64,000 nt of DNA from Prototheca cutis (lineage: Eukaryota; Chlorophyta; Trebouxiophyceae; Chlorellales; Chlorellaceae). The notes beneath the pieces were generated by a model. That model was given only the letters and a program-made list of their open reading frames with translations. It was not told where the DNA came from and did not search any database. Positions 23,557-34,528 of the stretch are shown in pieces. Position numbers and translations under genes: made by a program. The stretch covers positions 1,448,267 through 1,512,266 of the forward strand of contig BCIH01000001.1 of NCBI GenBank assembly GCA_002897115.2, in the 5' to 3' direction. Position 1 is the first letter of the stretch. The number at the start of each line of letters is the position of its first letter.

Positions 23557-23979
23557 ATGGCTGGGGGTGGTGTGGTACCAGTGGGTGCCGAGCACCTGCA
23601 CGCCGAAGCCTACGGCGGGCGTCTGACCGGCTATGTCATCTTTGTGGCCATTCTCTCGGCATGCGGTGGCCTCCTCTTCGGTGCGAGGCAACGGGCAGGG
23701 GTTGAATGGGGCCTCCACCTCCCTGTCCACACTGTCGGAAATCGAGCGCAAGGTCACACGTGCGTTGTTTCCGTTGTACCGAACAGTTCTTCACACCTCC
23801 TTCCCATGCAGGCTACGACATCGTGAGTGTTCGATGAGGTTTTTTCTTGCGGGGAAGGTGGCCTGTAGTGACCTCGGAGCGTCCGCTGGTGTCACCGCGG
23901 GAGGGCACGCAAGGCGCAGTCGTGGGGAAGGGCCCCAAAACGTGGCAGGGTGGGCGGGGTTTCGGCGACGCGGCCCGCG

Positions 23980-24012
<33 letters not shown>

Positions 24013-26010
24013 CGCGCCTCCGAGCCTCATCCGTGCATGTCCTTGATTGCCTCAGCATTGGCATGATGGATAACTTACGTGACTTTGCTAGTCTGCATGT
24101 TATGTTGCACCATGTGTTAATGCCTATATTCCCATCCATGCATCTCATGCATCCATGATGCGCATGCTGACCCCTTCTCCCAATTTTCCTTCCATTCACG
24201 CAGGGTGTCACCGGTGGTGTGACGGCCATGGCTGGTTTCCAGCAAAAGTTCTTCCCCGACGTCTACGCCCGCACCGTGGCAGGCGTTACTGACAACAACC
24301 CCTACTGCAAGTATGACAACCAGGTGCTGCAGACCTTTACGTCGACCATGTTCCTTGCGGGCATGTTCAGCTCCTTCTTTGCCGGCACCATGGCCCGCAA
24401 GCTGGGCCGCAAGATCACCATGGGTACCGCTGCATGCCTGTTCATCCTGGGCGCCGGCCTGCAGTCCGGCGCCGTGTCCTTGGGCATGCTCTTCGTCGGC
24501 CGCATGTTCCTTGGCTTTGGCATCGGCTTTGCCAACACCGTGGTCCCGCTGTACCTGTCCGAGGTGGCACCCTTCAACTTCCGCGGTGCGCTCAACATGC
24601 TGTTCCAGCTGTTCACCACCATTGGCATCCTCGTCGCGGGCCTGGTCAACTATGGTGTCCAGGACTGGTGGGATGGCTGGCGCCTGTCCCTGGGCCTGGC
24701 TGCCGCCTTTGCCCTGGGCCTCCTGGTCGGCTCTGTTGTCCTGCCCGAGTCCCCCAACTCGCTGATCGAGCGCGGTCAGCTCGACCGCGGTCGCGCGGTG
24801 CTGGAGAAGTTGCGTGGAACCCATGACGTGCACGCCGAGATCGAGGACATCGTCGAGGCCACGGAGATTGCCAACCGTGTGTCCCTGCGTCAGTCGTACG
24901 CCCAGCTGCTCACCAAGCACTACCGCCCGCAGCTCATCATTTCCATCCTCATCCCCTTCTTCCAGCAGTTCACCGGTGCGCAAGAGGTGACGGGAGGCCC
25001 TTTGTTGTGTGTGGTGTCTGCCTTCTTGCGTGTGTTTGTTTTTGGTGGGAAAATCTCTTTCCGCGCACACTTCTCATGAGGCCCGCTGCCACCCCGCCGA
25101 CAACGCTTCAGGTATCAATGCCATCATGTTTTACGTGCCGGTGCTGTTCAACTCGCTGGGCAGCGGGCGCCGCGCCTCGCTGCTCAACACCGTCATCATC
25201 AACGCAGTCAACTTTGTCTCGACGTTCCTGTCCATCCTGACGGTCGACAAGCTGGGTCGTCGATTCTGGTTCTTGGAGGGCGGCGTGCAGATGTTTGTGG
25301 CTCAGATTGTGACGGGCATTGTGCTGGCCAAGGAGTTTGGCGCGCACGCAAACGGCGAACTGCCAAAGGGCACAGCCATCGGCATCCTGATCGTCGTCTG
25401 CGTCTTTGTGTCGGCCTTTGCCTGGTCATGGGGACCCCTGGGCTGGTTGGTGCCCTCGGAGATCCACAATCTCGAGAGCCGTGCGGCCGGCATGTCGGTC
25501 GCGGTGACTACAAACTTCCTGTTCTCCTTTGTCATCGGCCAGTCCTTCCTGTCCATGCTGTGCGCCATGAAGTGGGGTGTCTTCCTCTTCTTCGCTGGTA
25601 CGCTTCTTGTCTTGGTGTTGCTGTTGTGCTGCGTATGTCATGCGAGTGGCCTCTCTAACTTTGTCGCCGACCCCGACATCCAACCGAACATCACCCCACC
25701 CACCCACCCACCATGCATCCTCTACAATACAGGCTTTGTGGCCATCATGACGACGTTCATCTTCTTCATGATGCCCGAGACCAAGGGCATCCCCGTGGAG
25801 CGCGTGCCCATCACATTTGCCCGCCACGGTGCCTGGCGCCCGCTCATGGGCGAGGCGGCCGACGAAATCATCGAGCGCGACGCCACGCGCACNGCCTCGC
25901 GCGCTGCGGCCCGTGCCCTGCACGAAGCCGAGGTCGCCAGGGAGCACGAGGCCGAGGAGGTCAAGCACCCCCACCCCCATGAGGCCAAGGCTCACCAGGC
26001 CGATGCCTGA
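23557..26010 (+). CDS. HUP1: HUP-type hexose/H+ symporter (major facilitator)
   Basis: Five exons (23557-23680, 23812-23822, 24204-24975, 25112-25597, 25733-26010) join in phase to about 556 residues, slightly longer than typical HUP proteins (~535). The sequence starts MAGGGVVPVGAEHLHAEAYG and contains twelve expected hydrophobic segments. Family signatures are GYDIGVTGGVTAMAGFQQKF, a GRK cytosolic loop (ARKLGRKITMG), GFGIGFANTVVPLYLSEVAP, PESPNSLIERG, IPFFQQFTGINAIMFYVPVL, VDKLGRRFWFLEGG, WGPLGWLVPSEI and PETKGIPVE. It imports glucose and related hexoses with protons across the plasma membrane, enabling heterotrophic growth. The tail is Ala/Glu/His-rich and longer than usual. GYDI is encoded by an 11-nt exon. 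An N at 25893 falls in the tail. The gene is almost certainly real and functional. Confidence 0.96.
23980..24011 (+). repeat. Poly-C tract (about 32 C) in the hexose-symporter intron 2
   Basis: An uninterrupted run of C within the 381-nt second intron, flanked by CG-alternating sequence. Length may be unreliable because homopolymers are error-prone. Confidence 0.9.
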
Positions 26011-27458
26011 ATGAGGGCGGGTTTCGCCCTCGACTGATGCGGGCCAGTCGCGACGAGTGCGGGGCACCCAGCCGCGCACGTGCCGCCTTCCCTTGCTGCC
26101 GCATCGTCGTCACCATCGTCATCGTGCCGTCTTTCTGCCAGCGTCGCTCCTTTTTTTACGCCACCATCGCCGTTATCATGCCCTGCCTTGGCACCGCTGC
26201 TGTCGTCGTCGTCCGTCGCAGTGGCTCCCTTGTTTGCCGCCTTGTCTGGATGACCGACTGGCATCCCCTGCCCGTGCCTGGCCCCCCAGGCCCTCTGCTT
26301 CCGAGTCTGTCGCTGCGCCAGCTGTGGGCCGCCCGCTCCCGATGGGCGCGCACGCCGCCGCGCATGCGACCCAGATTTTGCACCAAACCCCCGAAGCCCT
26401 CGACTGGAATTTTTTCCCCAATAGTCCCCGACCTGGGCTTCCGATTGTCATGTCTCCTCCGCCGGCGGGGTTGCATCCCACTTTTGGCGGGGGCGCCGCG
26501 ACTGCACGACCAGCAGCCGGTGCCGTTTTCTGTTTCCTCCGTCCATGTGCGAGCCACTGCCGTTTGCGCTCGGAGGGATGCATGTGGGGCCCACTCCATT
26601 TTCCTGGCGATGGCACGTCTGGGCAGCAGCTGGTTGCGCTGTGTGTTGTGTTTGGGGCGAGCACCCCTTCTCCCAAAACCTTCCCCCAACCAACCACCCC
26701 CAGACACAGCCGCAACCCAAAAGAACAACTGACCGCTGCCCAGCCAGCCTTTTCTTTTCTGACTGCATCCAGCCCTCGTTTTTGGGAGAGCACCGGTAAT
26801 ATTTATGTGTCTCACCGTTTGAATGCATCGACCATGATCCATTCCCCAACCAAAAGGATCTCACCCCGTGCCACCCGGCAGCCGCGGCAGCCGGCCGGCT
26901 GATGGCGCGGCGAGTCTTGCACCTTTATTGGCCTATGGGCGGGCCCTTCCCCCCCATTGCCGGTGCATGATCTCTGTCGTTCTCCGTCTCCGACCCACGC
27001 CCTTGCGCCGGAAACACAACCCGCCTCCCTTGCCTGCTCCCAAACGCAAGGATGATAAAGTTTGACATATGAACCAGCCGAAGTCGCCATGCATGCACGT
27101 CTCATGTGTTCCCTTTGTATGTATGCACAGCCCACCTCGTCCAGGCTGCTTCGGTCGGTCGCGTCGTGCAGCCCCGGCAGGTGGTCTTTTGGGGATATTA
27201 TTCACGGTCACGACAATGCCTTGAAATTGGTCACACATGCATCAGAGTGCCAGACACATAGAGTCAAAGGGGAGGAGATGCTGCATGGTGGGGGAAACAA
27301 CTCCCTTCCCCGAGAGAGTTGGCCGGCCCGCCAAGATCGAGATCCGGGTCCGAAACGTGTGATCGTCGGTGGGTCTCGGGTATTTTCGAGACCCCGCCGC
27401 GGGCAATGTCCACCAGTTTCATCCACCCTGCATTTCATAGCACAGTNAATCGGTCACC
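26011..27458. other. Long non-coding-looking stretch after the hexose symporter
   Basis: About 1.45 kb with several long overlapping open frames on both strands but no protein-family motif, biased composition (pyrimidine-rich on plus to about 26500) and no phase-consistent exon chain. It probably contains the symporter 3' UTR and the promoter of the next small gene. An N lies at 27447. Confidence 0.5.
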
Positions 27459-27878
27459 ATGAACGAGGGCAAAGCTACCGCGAGCGGAGAGAAAACCCAC
27501 ACCGACGTCCGGCGGATGGGCGAGGGAGGGGTGTCGGCTACCGCGTCCGCAATGAGCACTGGAGAGGGGGCGGTCCACCATCAAACCACGACGATGAGCT
27601 CGGAAACTGGTGCGACGTTGACCTGGCGCTGTGGGGCGTTGATCATGGGCAGGATGCTATTTGGGTCCCCGTCTGCCCACCTCCAGCGCCACCCAGTCCG
27701 AGGGACGATCCATCGCGGTACATTCCCACACCCCCACACCCTCGTCGGCACAGATTTCCACAGCATGGGAGTTCACGAACTGACGACGTGGCTCAAGGAG
27801 CGTGGTGTGGACTACCACGAGGCCATCGAGAAGACGGACCTGGAGGACCTTGCCAGGGAGGCGTCGAAGAAGATGTGA
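27459..27878 (+). CDS. Small protein with a C-terminal SAP-like helical motif
   Basis: The supported part is the end, MGVHELTTWLKERGVDYHEA then IEKTDLEDLAREASKKM and a stop at 27876-27878. The pattern (x)V-x-E-L-x-x-W/L-L-x-x-R/K-G-V...K-x-x-L is that of SAP-type helix-turn-helix motifs, as in MANF/ARMET C-termini and several nucleic-acid-binding proteins. This end is probably one exon starting after the AG at 27763. The upstream frame from the ATG at 27459 (MNEGKATASGEKTHTDVRR...) is open throughout but low in recognisable structure and may include an intron. Function unknown. The N-terminal limit is uncertain. Confidence 0.4.
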   Translation: MNEGKATASGEKTHTDVRRMGEGGVSATASAMSTGEGAVHHQTTTMSSETGATLTWRCGALIMGRMLFGSPSAHLQRHPVRGTIHRGTFPHPHTLVGTDFHSMGVHELTTWLKERGVDYHEAIEKTDLEDLAREASKKM

Positions 27879-28417
27879 CCGAGACGCGATTCAAGACGCC
27901 TGCGCGTCAGTCCCTGATATTTCGAGCATACTATGGACGAGATTGCATGAGAAAATGTGGGAGTTGATTGAAACGCCATGTCGCATGCGTGCTTGTTGTC
28001 CCGGCTCTTCGGCCCTCTTGGCTTCCCTCCGCGTTGCACCTGTTTCAGTCTCAGCCCAGGCTGTGGAGGGGCCCAAAAACAATGTAATGGGAGGACTAAT
28101 GATTACAGATCCTTTTCAACGGGGATTGGGGTGTGTCTGGGGATTCCCATTCCGGGCACCGTTGTGGGGACGCGGTCGAGCAAAGGCGAGGTCTGAGTGG
28201 TTTTGAAAAGGATGCCATCCCATTCGGACAACCAAAGTCGGATGCTGGGGAGGCCGCACCGTCTCGTGGAGGACCTGATCGCCCACCCATGCTCGTGTAT
28301 ATCTATTTTGGAAGGAGAAATGCCCTGACCTGAGGTCGTGCGCAATGCCCATCGTCTGTGAGGGATGGGTGTGTCCCGGGCACCCCGGCAGCCAGTGACG
28401 GCGGTCTCGGCACAGGA
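27879..28417. other. Intergenic region
   Basis: About 540 bases between the small SAP-like gene and the SERAC1-like gene; only short frames without motifs. Presumed 3' UTR and promoter. Confidence 0.6.
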
Positions 28418-31400
28418 ATGTCCACCCGCAGGTGGCGCCTGGCGCTGGGACTGGGCTGTGCAGCTGCAATTGGCATGTATGTGAACCGACAGAAGGCTGC
28501 ACAGGGAGCTTGGTCCCCAGCAGAGCAAACCCAGGAGGTGCGTGGCGGGGCCATTCCGGCGTGGCAGCATTGGCCAGGGCGTCGCTGTTGCAGAAATCTC
28601 TGGGGCACCCAGGCCGTGTACCCCTGCTAATCATGCATGTGCGACATAGATGGATAGATGTGTCGCCGTGTCAGTGCCCCAATTTGCTGTGTCGACTCAC
28701 ACTAGACGCAGTGCTTGCCTGACAATGCTCGTGCACGCAGGCATGGCAGGACCGGCCGTCCTCACTGCTGCCTCCTGCAGCTGAGGAGTGGCTGGTGCAG
28801 CATGCGGCGACGCTGTTGGATGGGCTGACCTCACCGGCGTCTGCTGGGTCCCGGCCCGGCCTCGCACAGTTGGTGCTGTCCCTCGCGCCGAGCCCGCCGA
28901 CGGTGTGGGTCGCGCGTGCAGCCGTGGCGACGAAGGGCGACGTGGAGCAGGAGGAAAACGCGGCCACCCATGCCGCACTGGCTCGATACTACACTCGCGT
29001 GCTGACGTCAGATGCCGAGACGGCGGGGAACCTGCTGCGGGCGGCGGGCGCGCTGCCGGCTCTCCTCCGGCTGGCGGGGGAAGATGCCCCTCTGCGCCGG
29101 GCGTTGAGCTTGGTCCTGCCCCATGCCGCACTTTCTAGCTGCGTCTCGACAGCCGAGGCACGTGCCATGCTGGACCTGGCCCTCAGCGTCTCGGGAAAAC
29201 CAGGAGGCGGCGGTGTAGAATCCAAGGATGCCCTGAAAGTTGACTCCGGCGTCACACAGCCGCCGGTCCAAGTCGTCGGCGATGGCCTGGAGGGCCTGCC
29301 GCTGCCAGCCCTACCTCTGGCCGAGTCCCCTGGAGGCCGTGACGCGCTTTCCTCCCAAGGCCAGGTGGCGTTGCTGGCGCTGGAGTGCCTGCTGGGCTGG
29401 GCCCGGGCCTCTGTGGTGGGCGCAGCAAGAGTGGCACAGGCCGGCGCGGCGCCTGCGCTGGCGTCACTCATCGCAGACGACGAGGCGCCGCCTGCACTGC
29501 GTGTGGAGGCATGCATGCTGGCGCGGCGCCTGGCCCGGGCGTGTCCGCCGGCGGTGCATCTGGATGTGATGACCTGGCTACGGCCGCTGCTCTGCGCCGC
29601 TGCCGACGGCCAGGGGTCTCGAGAGCTGGCGCTCCTCCGCGTTGCACTCAACGCCTTTGCCTCCACCGTGCTGCGCCTCGGAGGGGATGTCCCGGTGAGC
29701 ATTTGTAAGGATGGGAGGGGGGGTCGAGCTGCCTTTGGTTTTTTGCCTTATCGTTTTCGGGGGAGATGGCAGGGAATAAAGAACGGTAGTGACCTGACCA
29801 ACCAGGGGAATGTCAACCAATGACAGTCTTGGGGCAAGATGTCATCGATGGAAATCAAGAAATCTAGGTGTTGTCTGCGAGCCCCCCCCCCCCACACACA
29901 CACGAAACAGGATTCGGTGCTGCATGGAACGACATTGCCGTTGCTGTCGCGGGTGGCGCAGTCCGGGGAGGAAAGCGCGAGACAGCCCGTGGCAACGGTG
30001 GTGCGGGCGCTGGCATCCACAGGCCTGCTGCCGCCGTCGGCCTGCGAGGACTGGGCAGCGGTGCTGACTCAATGGGCGTTGGCGCAGGCGGGAAGCTTGA
30101 CGGTCGACCACGGTCCGACGGCGGGGGTCAGCCCGGCCGCAGCCAAGCACCGTCTGAAAGGTTCCCAGCCGTTCATAGCAGCACTTGATGGTGTGGTTTT
30201 CTTGGAGAGGCCATTTTTGAAGCGGGGAGTATTTGGCTTCTGGGGTGCGTATGCACCAAGGGGGGAGCAGGTTTTACAACTGGCACATCAGCTCAATGCC
30301 ACTGTGTGATCTGCTCATCCCCTCANCCCCCGGCTGCCAGNCCCCANCCCCTCCACTCTCTTCCCTTCAACTCTCTCTGCAGCTCTGGCTGAGGCCGGCC
30401 CGCCAGCGGCGCTGTATGCCTGGCTGGCAGAGATGATCGTGGCTCTGAGTCTGGTCGTGGAGCCGCTCCGCGCTGGTGCTGTTGACGATGTGCAGGGCCT
30501 GCATGCCAGGCAGACTGAAGACGGTGCTCCCAGCGAAGGTCGACTGGCCTGGATGTGGCACTATGTCCCCTGGTGGGGGAGTGCAAGGGGTGAGCCAGAT
30601 GAGGATGCCGACGAAGGCCCTGCTGGTGATGAGGAGCTTGCTTCTGGACCACCCAGCGGTCCAGCTGCTGCTCCACCTTCATGGTACTCTTGGCGTTATT
30701 GGTGGTCCACTGGTGGTGGCGACAGTGAGGATAATTCTCCGAATGACGCCCCAGCAGCAAAGACTGTCGGCGACCGTCGGCGGCGGGCGGCTCCGTCGGA
30801 CTCAGACGTTGCGCTGTATATCCATGCCGCACCGGTGGGCCCCGCATACGCCCGAGCTATCGCTGGGGAGCTCGTCCCCGGCCCCAATCCCTGGGACGTG
30901 CAACTGGATCAGAGCAGCGGCGAGCTGGCAGCGGCAGCCATTGCCGCTCTCGAACAGCGCGGTCGTTACGGCAGTGTTGGTGGCGGTGGAGTCGGCGGCG
31001 GTGCCGAAGGCCCGTCGCCTGCAGTGGCCGCACAGGCCCTGACGGTGCGTGGGTCTTTTTACTGGGTTGTTTTTTGAAGACATTGAACTTGTCTCAGCGC
31101 AAGGTGTCCTTGCAGAATACCAGGTGATAGTACCCAAGGCAACCTTTGCAAACTCTAACCCCAATCCGATCGGGCGCAGGTGCTGTGCGCGCTGGCGTCG
31201 GACGAATCGCGCCGTGACTGGCTGCTGCGTGTGGGCGTGCTGCCGGCACTGCACAGACTACTGGAGCTCCAGCGCACGAGTCGTGCGGGTGAAGATTTTG
31301 CTGATGCGGGCGACCCCGGTTTGGGTAGTCAGGACGCGGCCCCCCCCCGGGCGGCCAGTGGGCGTGGATGGATGACGCAACACGAAGATCACCCGCCCAC

Positions 31401-33670
31401 GCCCGATGGGTCACCGCTTCCCGTGGCGCAGCAGGCGGCAAGGCTGCTGGCTCTCATCTCTCGAGACACCCTGGGCGCGCAGGCCCTGCTTGAAGGTGAC
31501 AGATGGCGGTAGTGGTCCTAGTAGTTGGTCGGCGGTTGATGCAGAGCAAATTCCCAATAAAAAGAAAGCATGAATTATGGGTGGATGGATGACACAGCGA
31601 AATGTATTCCCTGCTCGAACCGCCACAATCAACAAAGCACATACATCCTCTCCAATGACACACAGATGCGCAGCGGGGCGGTGGCTGGGTGCGGTGGCTG
31701 CAGGCCTCGGCCGGCGCCGAAGACTGCAAGCTGTCGAGCTCGGCGACCAAGGCGCTGCTGCATCTAGAGGGCGCAGCCATGCTGCGAGGCGACCGGGGTC
31801 CGAGCATGCTGCCCCGCAGCGCGGCGGCTGTCGCCCGCCGCACGGCGGCCGAGGTCGGTGGCGAAGCACCCTGGGCCGCCCCCGCCCTGGCCCTGGAGGT
31901 TCTGGACAGCGTGCGGGCCGTGCTGGAAGCCGGTGGGGGGGCCGCGGGCATGGAGCACCTGACCCCGGAGCGCCGCCTCATCCTGCGAGACGGCACGCAC
32001 CTGTTCGTCCCCGGCGCGCCGCACCATGGTGTCCTGGCTCGCCACGGCCGGGATGCCACCGGCACAGGTGCGTATTGTTGATGGGGCGGAGTGTATTCGT
32101 GGGGGGATTTGTTGTACCAAAGAGAGCACCCTGTAATGTGCCTCCACATGATGCAACCAATCAACTGCCACCCGCGCCCATCCCCTCGACCCCAGGCGCG
32201 CCCAAGATGGATGTGGTCTTCATTCACGGCATCCGGGGCGGACCTTTCGGCACGTGGCGGCCCGAGGAAACCCCGCGCCCACCCAATGTTAGCTGCTTTC
32301 TTTTTATCTTGGGAGGGAATGGGCAGGGAATTGCTGCGGCTGAATTCAGAGCGTATGGCACGTGACTGCTGGGCCCCCGCTGACCATGTGCGTGAACGCA
32401 GGGTGAGCCGTTTGAGCACCAGGCCTGCTGGCCGGCGGCCTGGCTGTCGGAGGAGCTGCCCGGGGCACGGCTTTTGACCCTGGAGTATGCTGCGCCAGCA
32501 TCGGCCTGGGAGGTGTGTGACTGTACGCTGTGTGATTGCATTTGTGTGCTGGGGAGAAGCATGGGCATGCTGCATGGAGCGCCCAGCGCCATCCAAGAAC
32601 AGCAAACATGGTCCTGCTCTGCAATGACTTGTTTGGCCCAGGGAGAGTCGCTGCCGTTTGGGCTGACGGTGGCGCAGCTGGCAGCTTCGCTGTTGGATGC
32701 AGGTGTCGGTTCGCGCCCCGTCGTCTTCATCTGCCATTCCATGGGTGGCGTGCTGCTCAAGGAGCTCTTGGCACAAGCCGAGGCCATGCCACCCTCCCAC
32801 CCCTGGCGCAAGTGCGAGCTTGTCTCTTTGCTTTACTGGGATGAGGCATGGGGAGGGGTCAGACCCTGTGGTGGGCGGCGACTGGGAGTTCTAGCGAACC
32901 GCGGATAGAAAGGGGAAAGGCTGTTATTATGTGCCTCCATGCCCTGCAGGCTGGCCGAGACCGTGACAGGACTGGTCTTTTACGCCGTGCCGCACTCAGG
33001 CTCCAAGCTGGCCGACTGGGGATGGCAGCTGAGGTAAGCCTTGGAACTTTTCAAAGGATCGCCGGGGTTTGCAATTGACAAAGTGGTGTGTGGCAGAGAA
33101 GGGGCAGCGTCCTTCCTGGCGCCAGCATGTGCATTCCTTTTTTCTTTGTGTGTGGGTGTGGGAAGGGGGAGGGAGCGGACGGAATAACTTTACACCAGCT
33201 TCCTCCCATCTTCCCTCCAACTAACCCTCTCCCCCGAAAAACAATACAAAAAAAGGTATGTGGGTGGCTACCCTGCGACGGTGGTGGAGCAGCTCAAATC
33301 CAATGGGCCGCGGCTGGAAGACGTGAATGCGGCGGTGCGGGACCTGGCACGCCGGCGGGGGGTGCAGGTGCTCTCTCTTGCAGAGGGCCTTCCGATGCGG
33401 GTTGCCTACGTCAAGACAGTCGTGGTACCCCTCGAATCGGCCTACCCGGGCTATGGCGAGCTGGCAGTGCTCCCAGAGCACGACCACATCTCCGTCTGCA
33501 AGCCCCTGGATCGACGCGACCCTGCCTACGCCAAGACGCTCGACCTCCTCCTCCGCTGCGAGCGACGGGCAGAGGGGCTGGGCGGCGAGCCTGGTGGCAG
33601 TGGAGATGGGGGTTACTCTGATGGAGCACCTCCATCCCCCGGCGGCGACGGTGTGGCTGCGTCTGCCTGA
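28418..33670 (+). CDS. SERAC1-like protein: long helical N-terminus and alpha/beta-hydrolase domain
   Basis: Eleven exons (28418-28537, 28741-29694, 29911-30160, 30383-31044, 31180-31495, 31666-32067, 32196-32287, 32402-32512, 32642-32811, 32950-33033, 33256-33670) close in phase to about 1191 residues. The start MSTRRWRLALGLGCAAAIGM is a signal anchor or organelle leader. The next ~800 residues are Ala/Leu-rich repeats (for example LLRAAGALPALLRLAGEDAP and LLRVGVLPALHRLLELQ), consistent with armadillo-like helices, broken by acidic and Gly-rich inserts. The hydrolase part has MDVVFIHGIRGGPFGTWR, the nucleophile elbow VFICHSMGGVLLKELL (Ser in C-H-S-M-G), VTGLVFYAVPHSGSKLADW and a His in PEHDHISVCKP. 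SERAC1 in animals acts in phosphatidylglycerol/cardiolipin remodelling at mitochondria-ER contacts; that role here is inference. It is roughly twice the length of human SERAC1. Confidence 0.85.
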
Positions 33671-33866
33671 GCACCACTGGCTCTAGAACATGCCCCCGAG
33701 AGATTGAGCTTTGCCAATTTTGCGTATTGCAGAGCGTCATCACCGCCATGTCCATGGGTGCTCGGCGGGATTTTGGTCCGTCCGCCATCAGCATAAAGCC
33801 CTGACCCCTCTGTCAGCGGACATATAACAGATTAAAATTGAATGCCAGGTGTTGCACCAGGGATGC

Positions 33867-34528
33867 TCACTTTTCCACAGGCAGACCGGCAGCCAGCCAG
33901 CCGTCCCAGCCACCGGTGAAGTTCTTCAGGTTGGAGTACCCAACATCTCCAAGCGCCGCGCATGCTTTGGTAGAGCGGTTACCGGCCTTGCAGGCAACCA
34001 CCAACGGCTCGCCGGCGGTCGGGAAAGCCGCCTTCACCTGCGTTGTGGATGAGGGGTTTGTGAGGTGGAATGCGGGTGGGGGTTGAGAGCATCGGCCTAG
34101 CCCGGAACATGCGTCTCATCCAACACAGCGGGAGTCGTCTTTGTGTTGGCTGGACAGCCATTCAGCTAACACAGCCACACCTCGGCGACAAAGTTGGGGT
34201 TGGGAGACATTCCATCGGGCGTCTTGAATGCAAACGGAATGAGCTTGGCAGAGGGCGCATGCCCCGCAGCAAATTCCTCGGCCGTCCTGCATGCGCAGGG
34301 TGGGATACTTGGGGAAATACTTTGAGGCTCAAAAAGCCACCTCAAAAATCCCCATTCTGTGCATGCATGCAGTGATCTGTCCAAACATCAACATCATGCA
34401 GCAAGACATGGGATGCCCTTGACCTCGCCAGTCGTGATCAGCTGGCCTGCTCACCGGACATCCAGGTAGGTGGCCTGCTTGTCCTCCACCAGCTTGAGAG
34501 TCTCCTGTGCCGTTACGTTGCTCGCCAT
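33867..34528 (-). CDS. Single-domain rhodanese (thiosulfate sulfurtransferase family)
   Basis: Three exons (34528-34455, 34286-34181, 34037-33867) join in phase to 116 residues, the normal size of a stand-alone rhodanese domain. The start is MASNVTAQETLKLVEDKQAT, then YLDVRTAEEFAAGHAPSAKL (the family's D-V-R-x-x-E-E-F/Y-xx-G-H), KTPDGMSPNPNFV and the active-site loop VVACKAGNRSTKACAAL with catalytic Cys and the C-x-x-G-x-R-S phosphate-loop-like cradle. GGWDGWLAAGLPVEK closes the domain. It would transfer sulfane sulfur from thiosulfate or a persulfide to an acceptor. No transit peptide is seen, so it is probably cytosolic. It faces SERAC1-like tail to tail with about 200 bases between stops. 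Confidence 0.92.

Noticed and set aside
24117..25070. 317-residue minus-strand open frame
   Set aside because: Antisense shadow of hexose symporter exon 3, which has an unmistakable protein on the plus strand.
26057..26902. Plus- and minus-strand frames over 200 residues after the hexose symporter
   Set aside because: No family motif, no splice-consistent chain, Pro/Arg/His-rich composition typical of translated GC-rich non-coding DNA.
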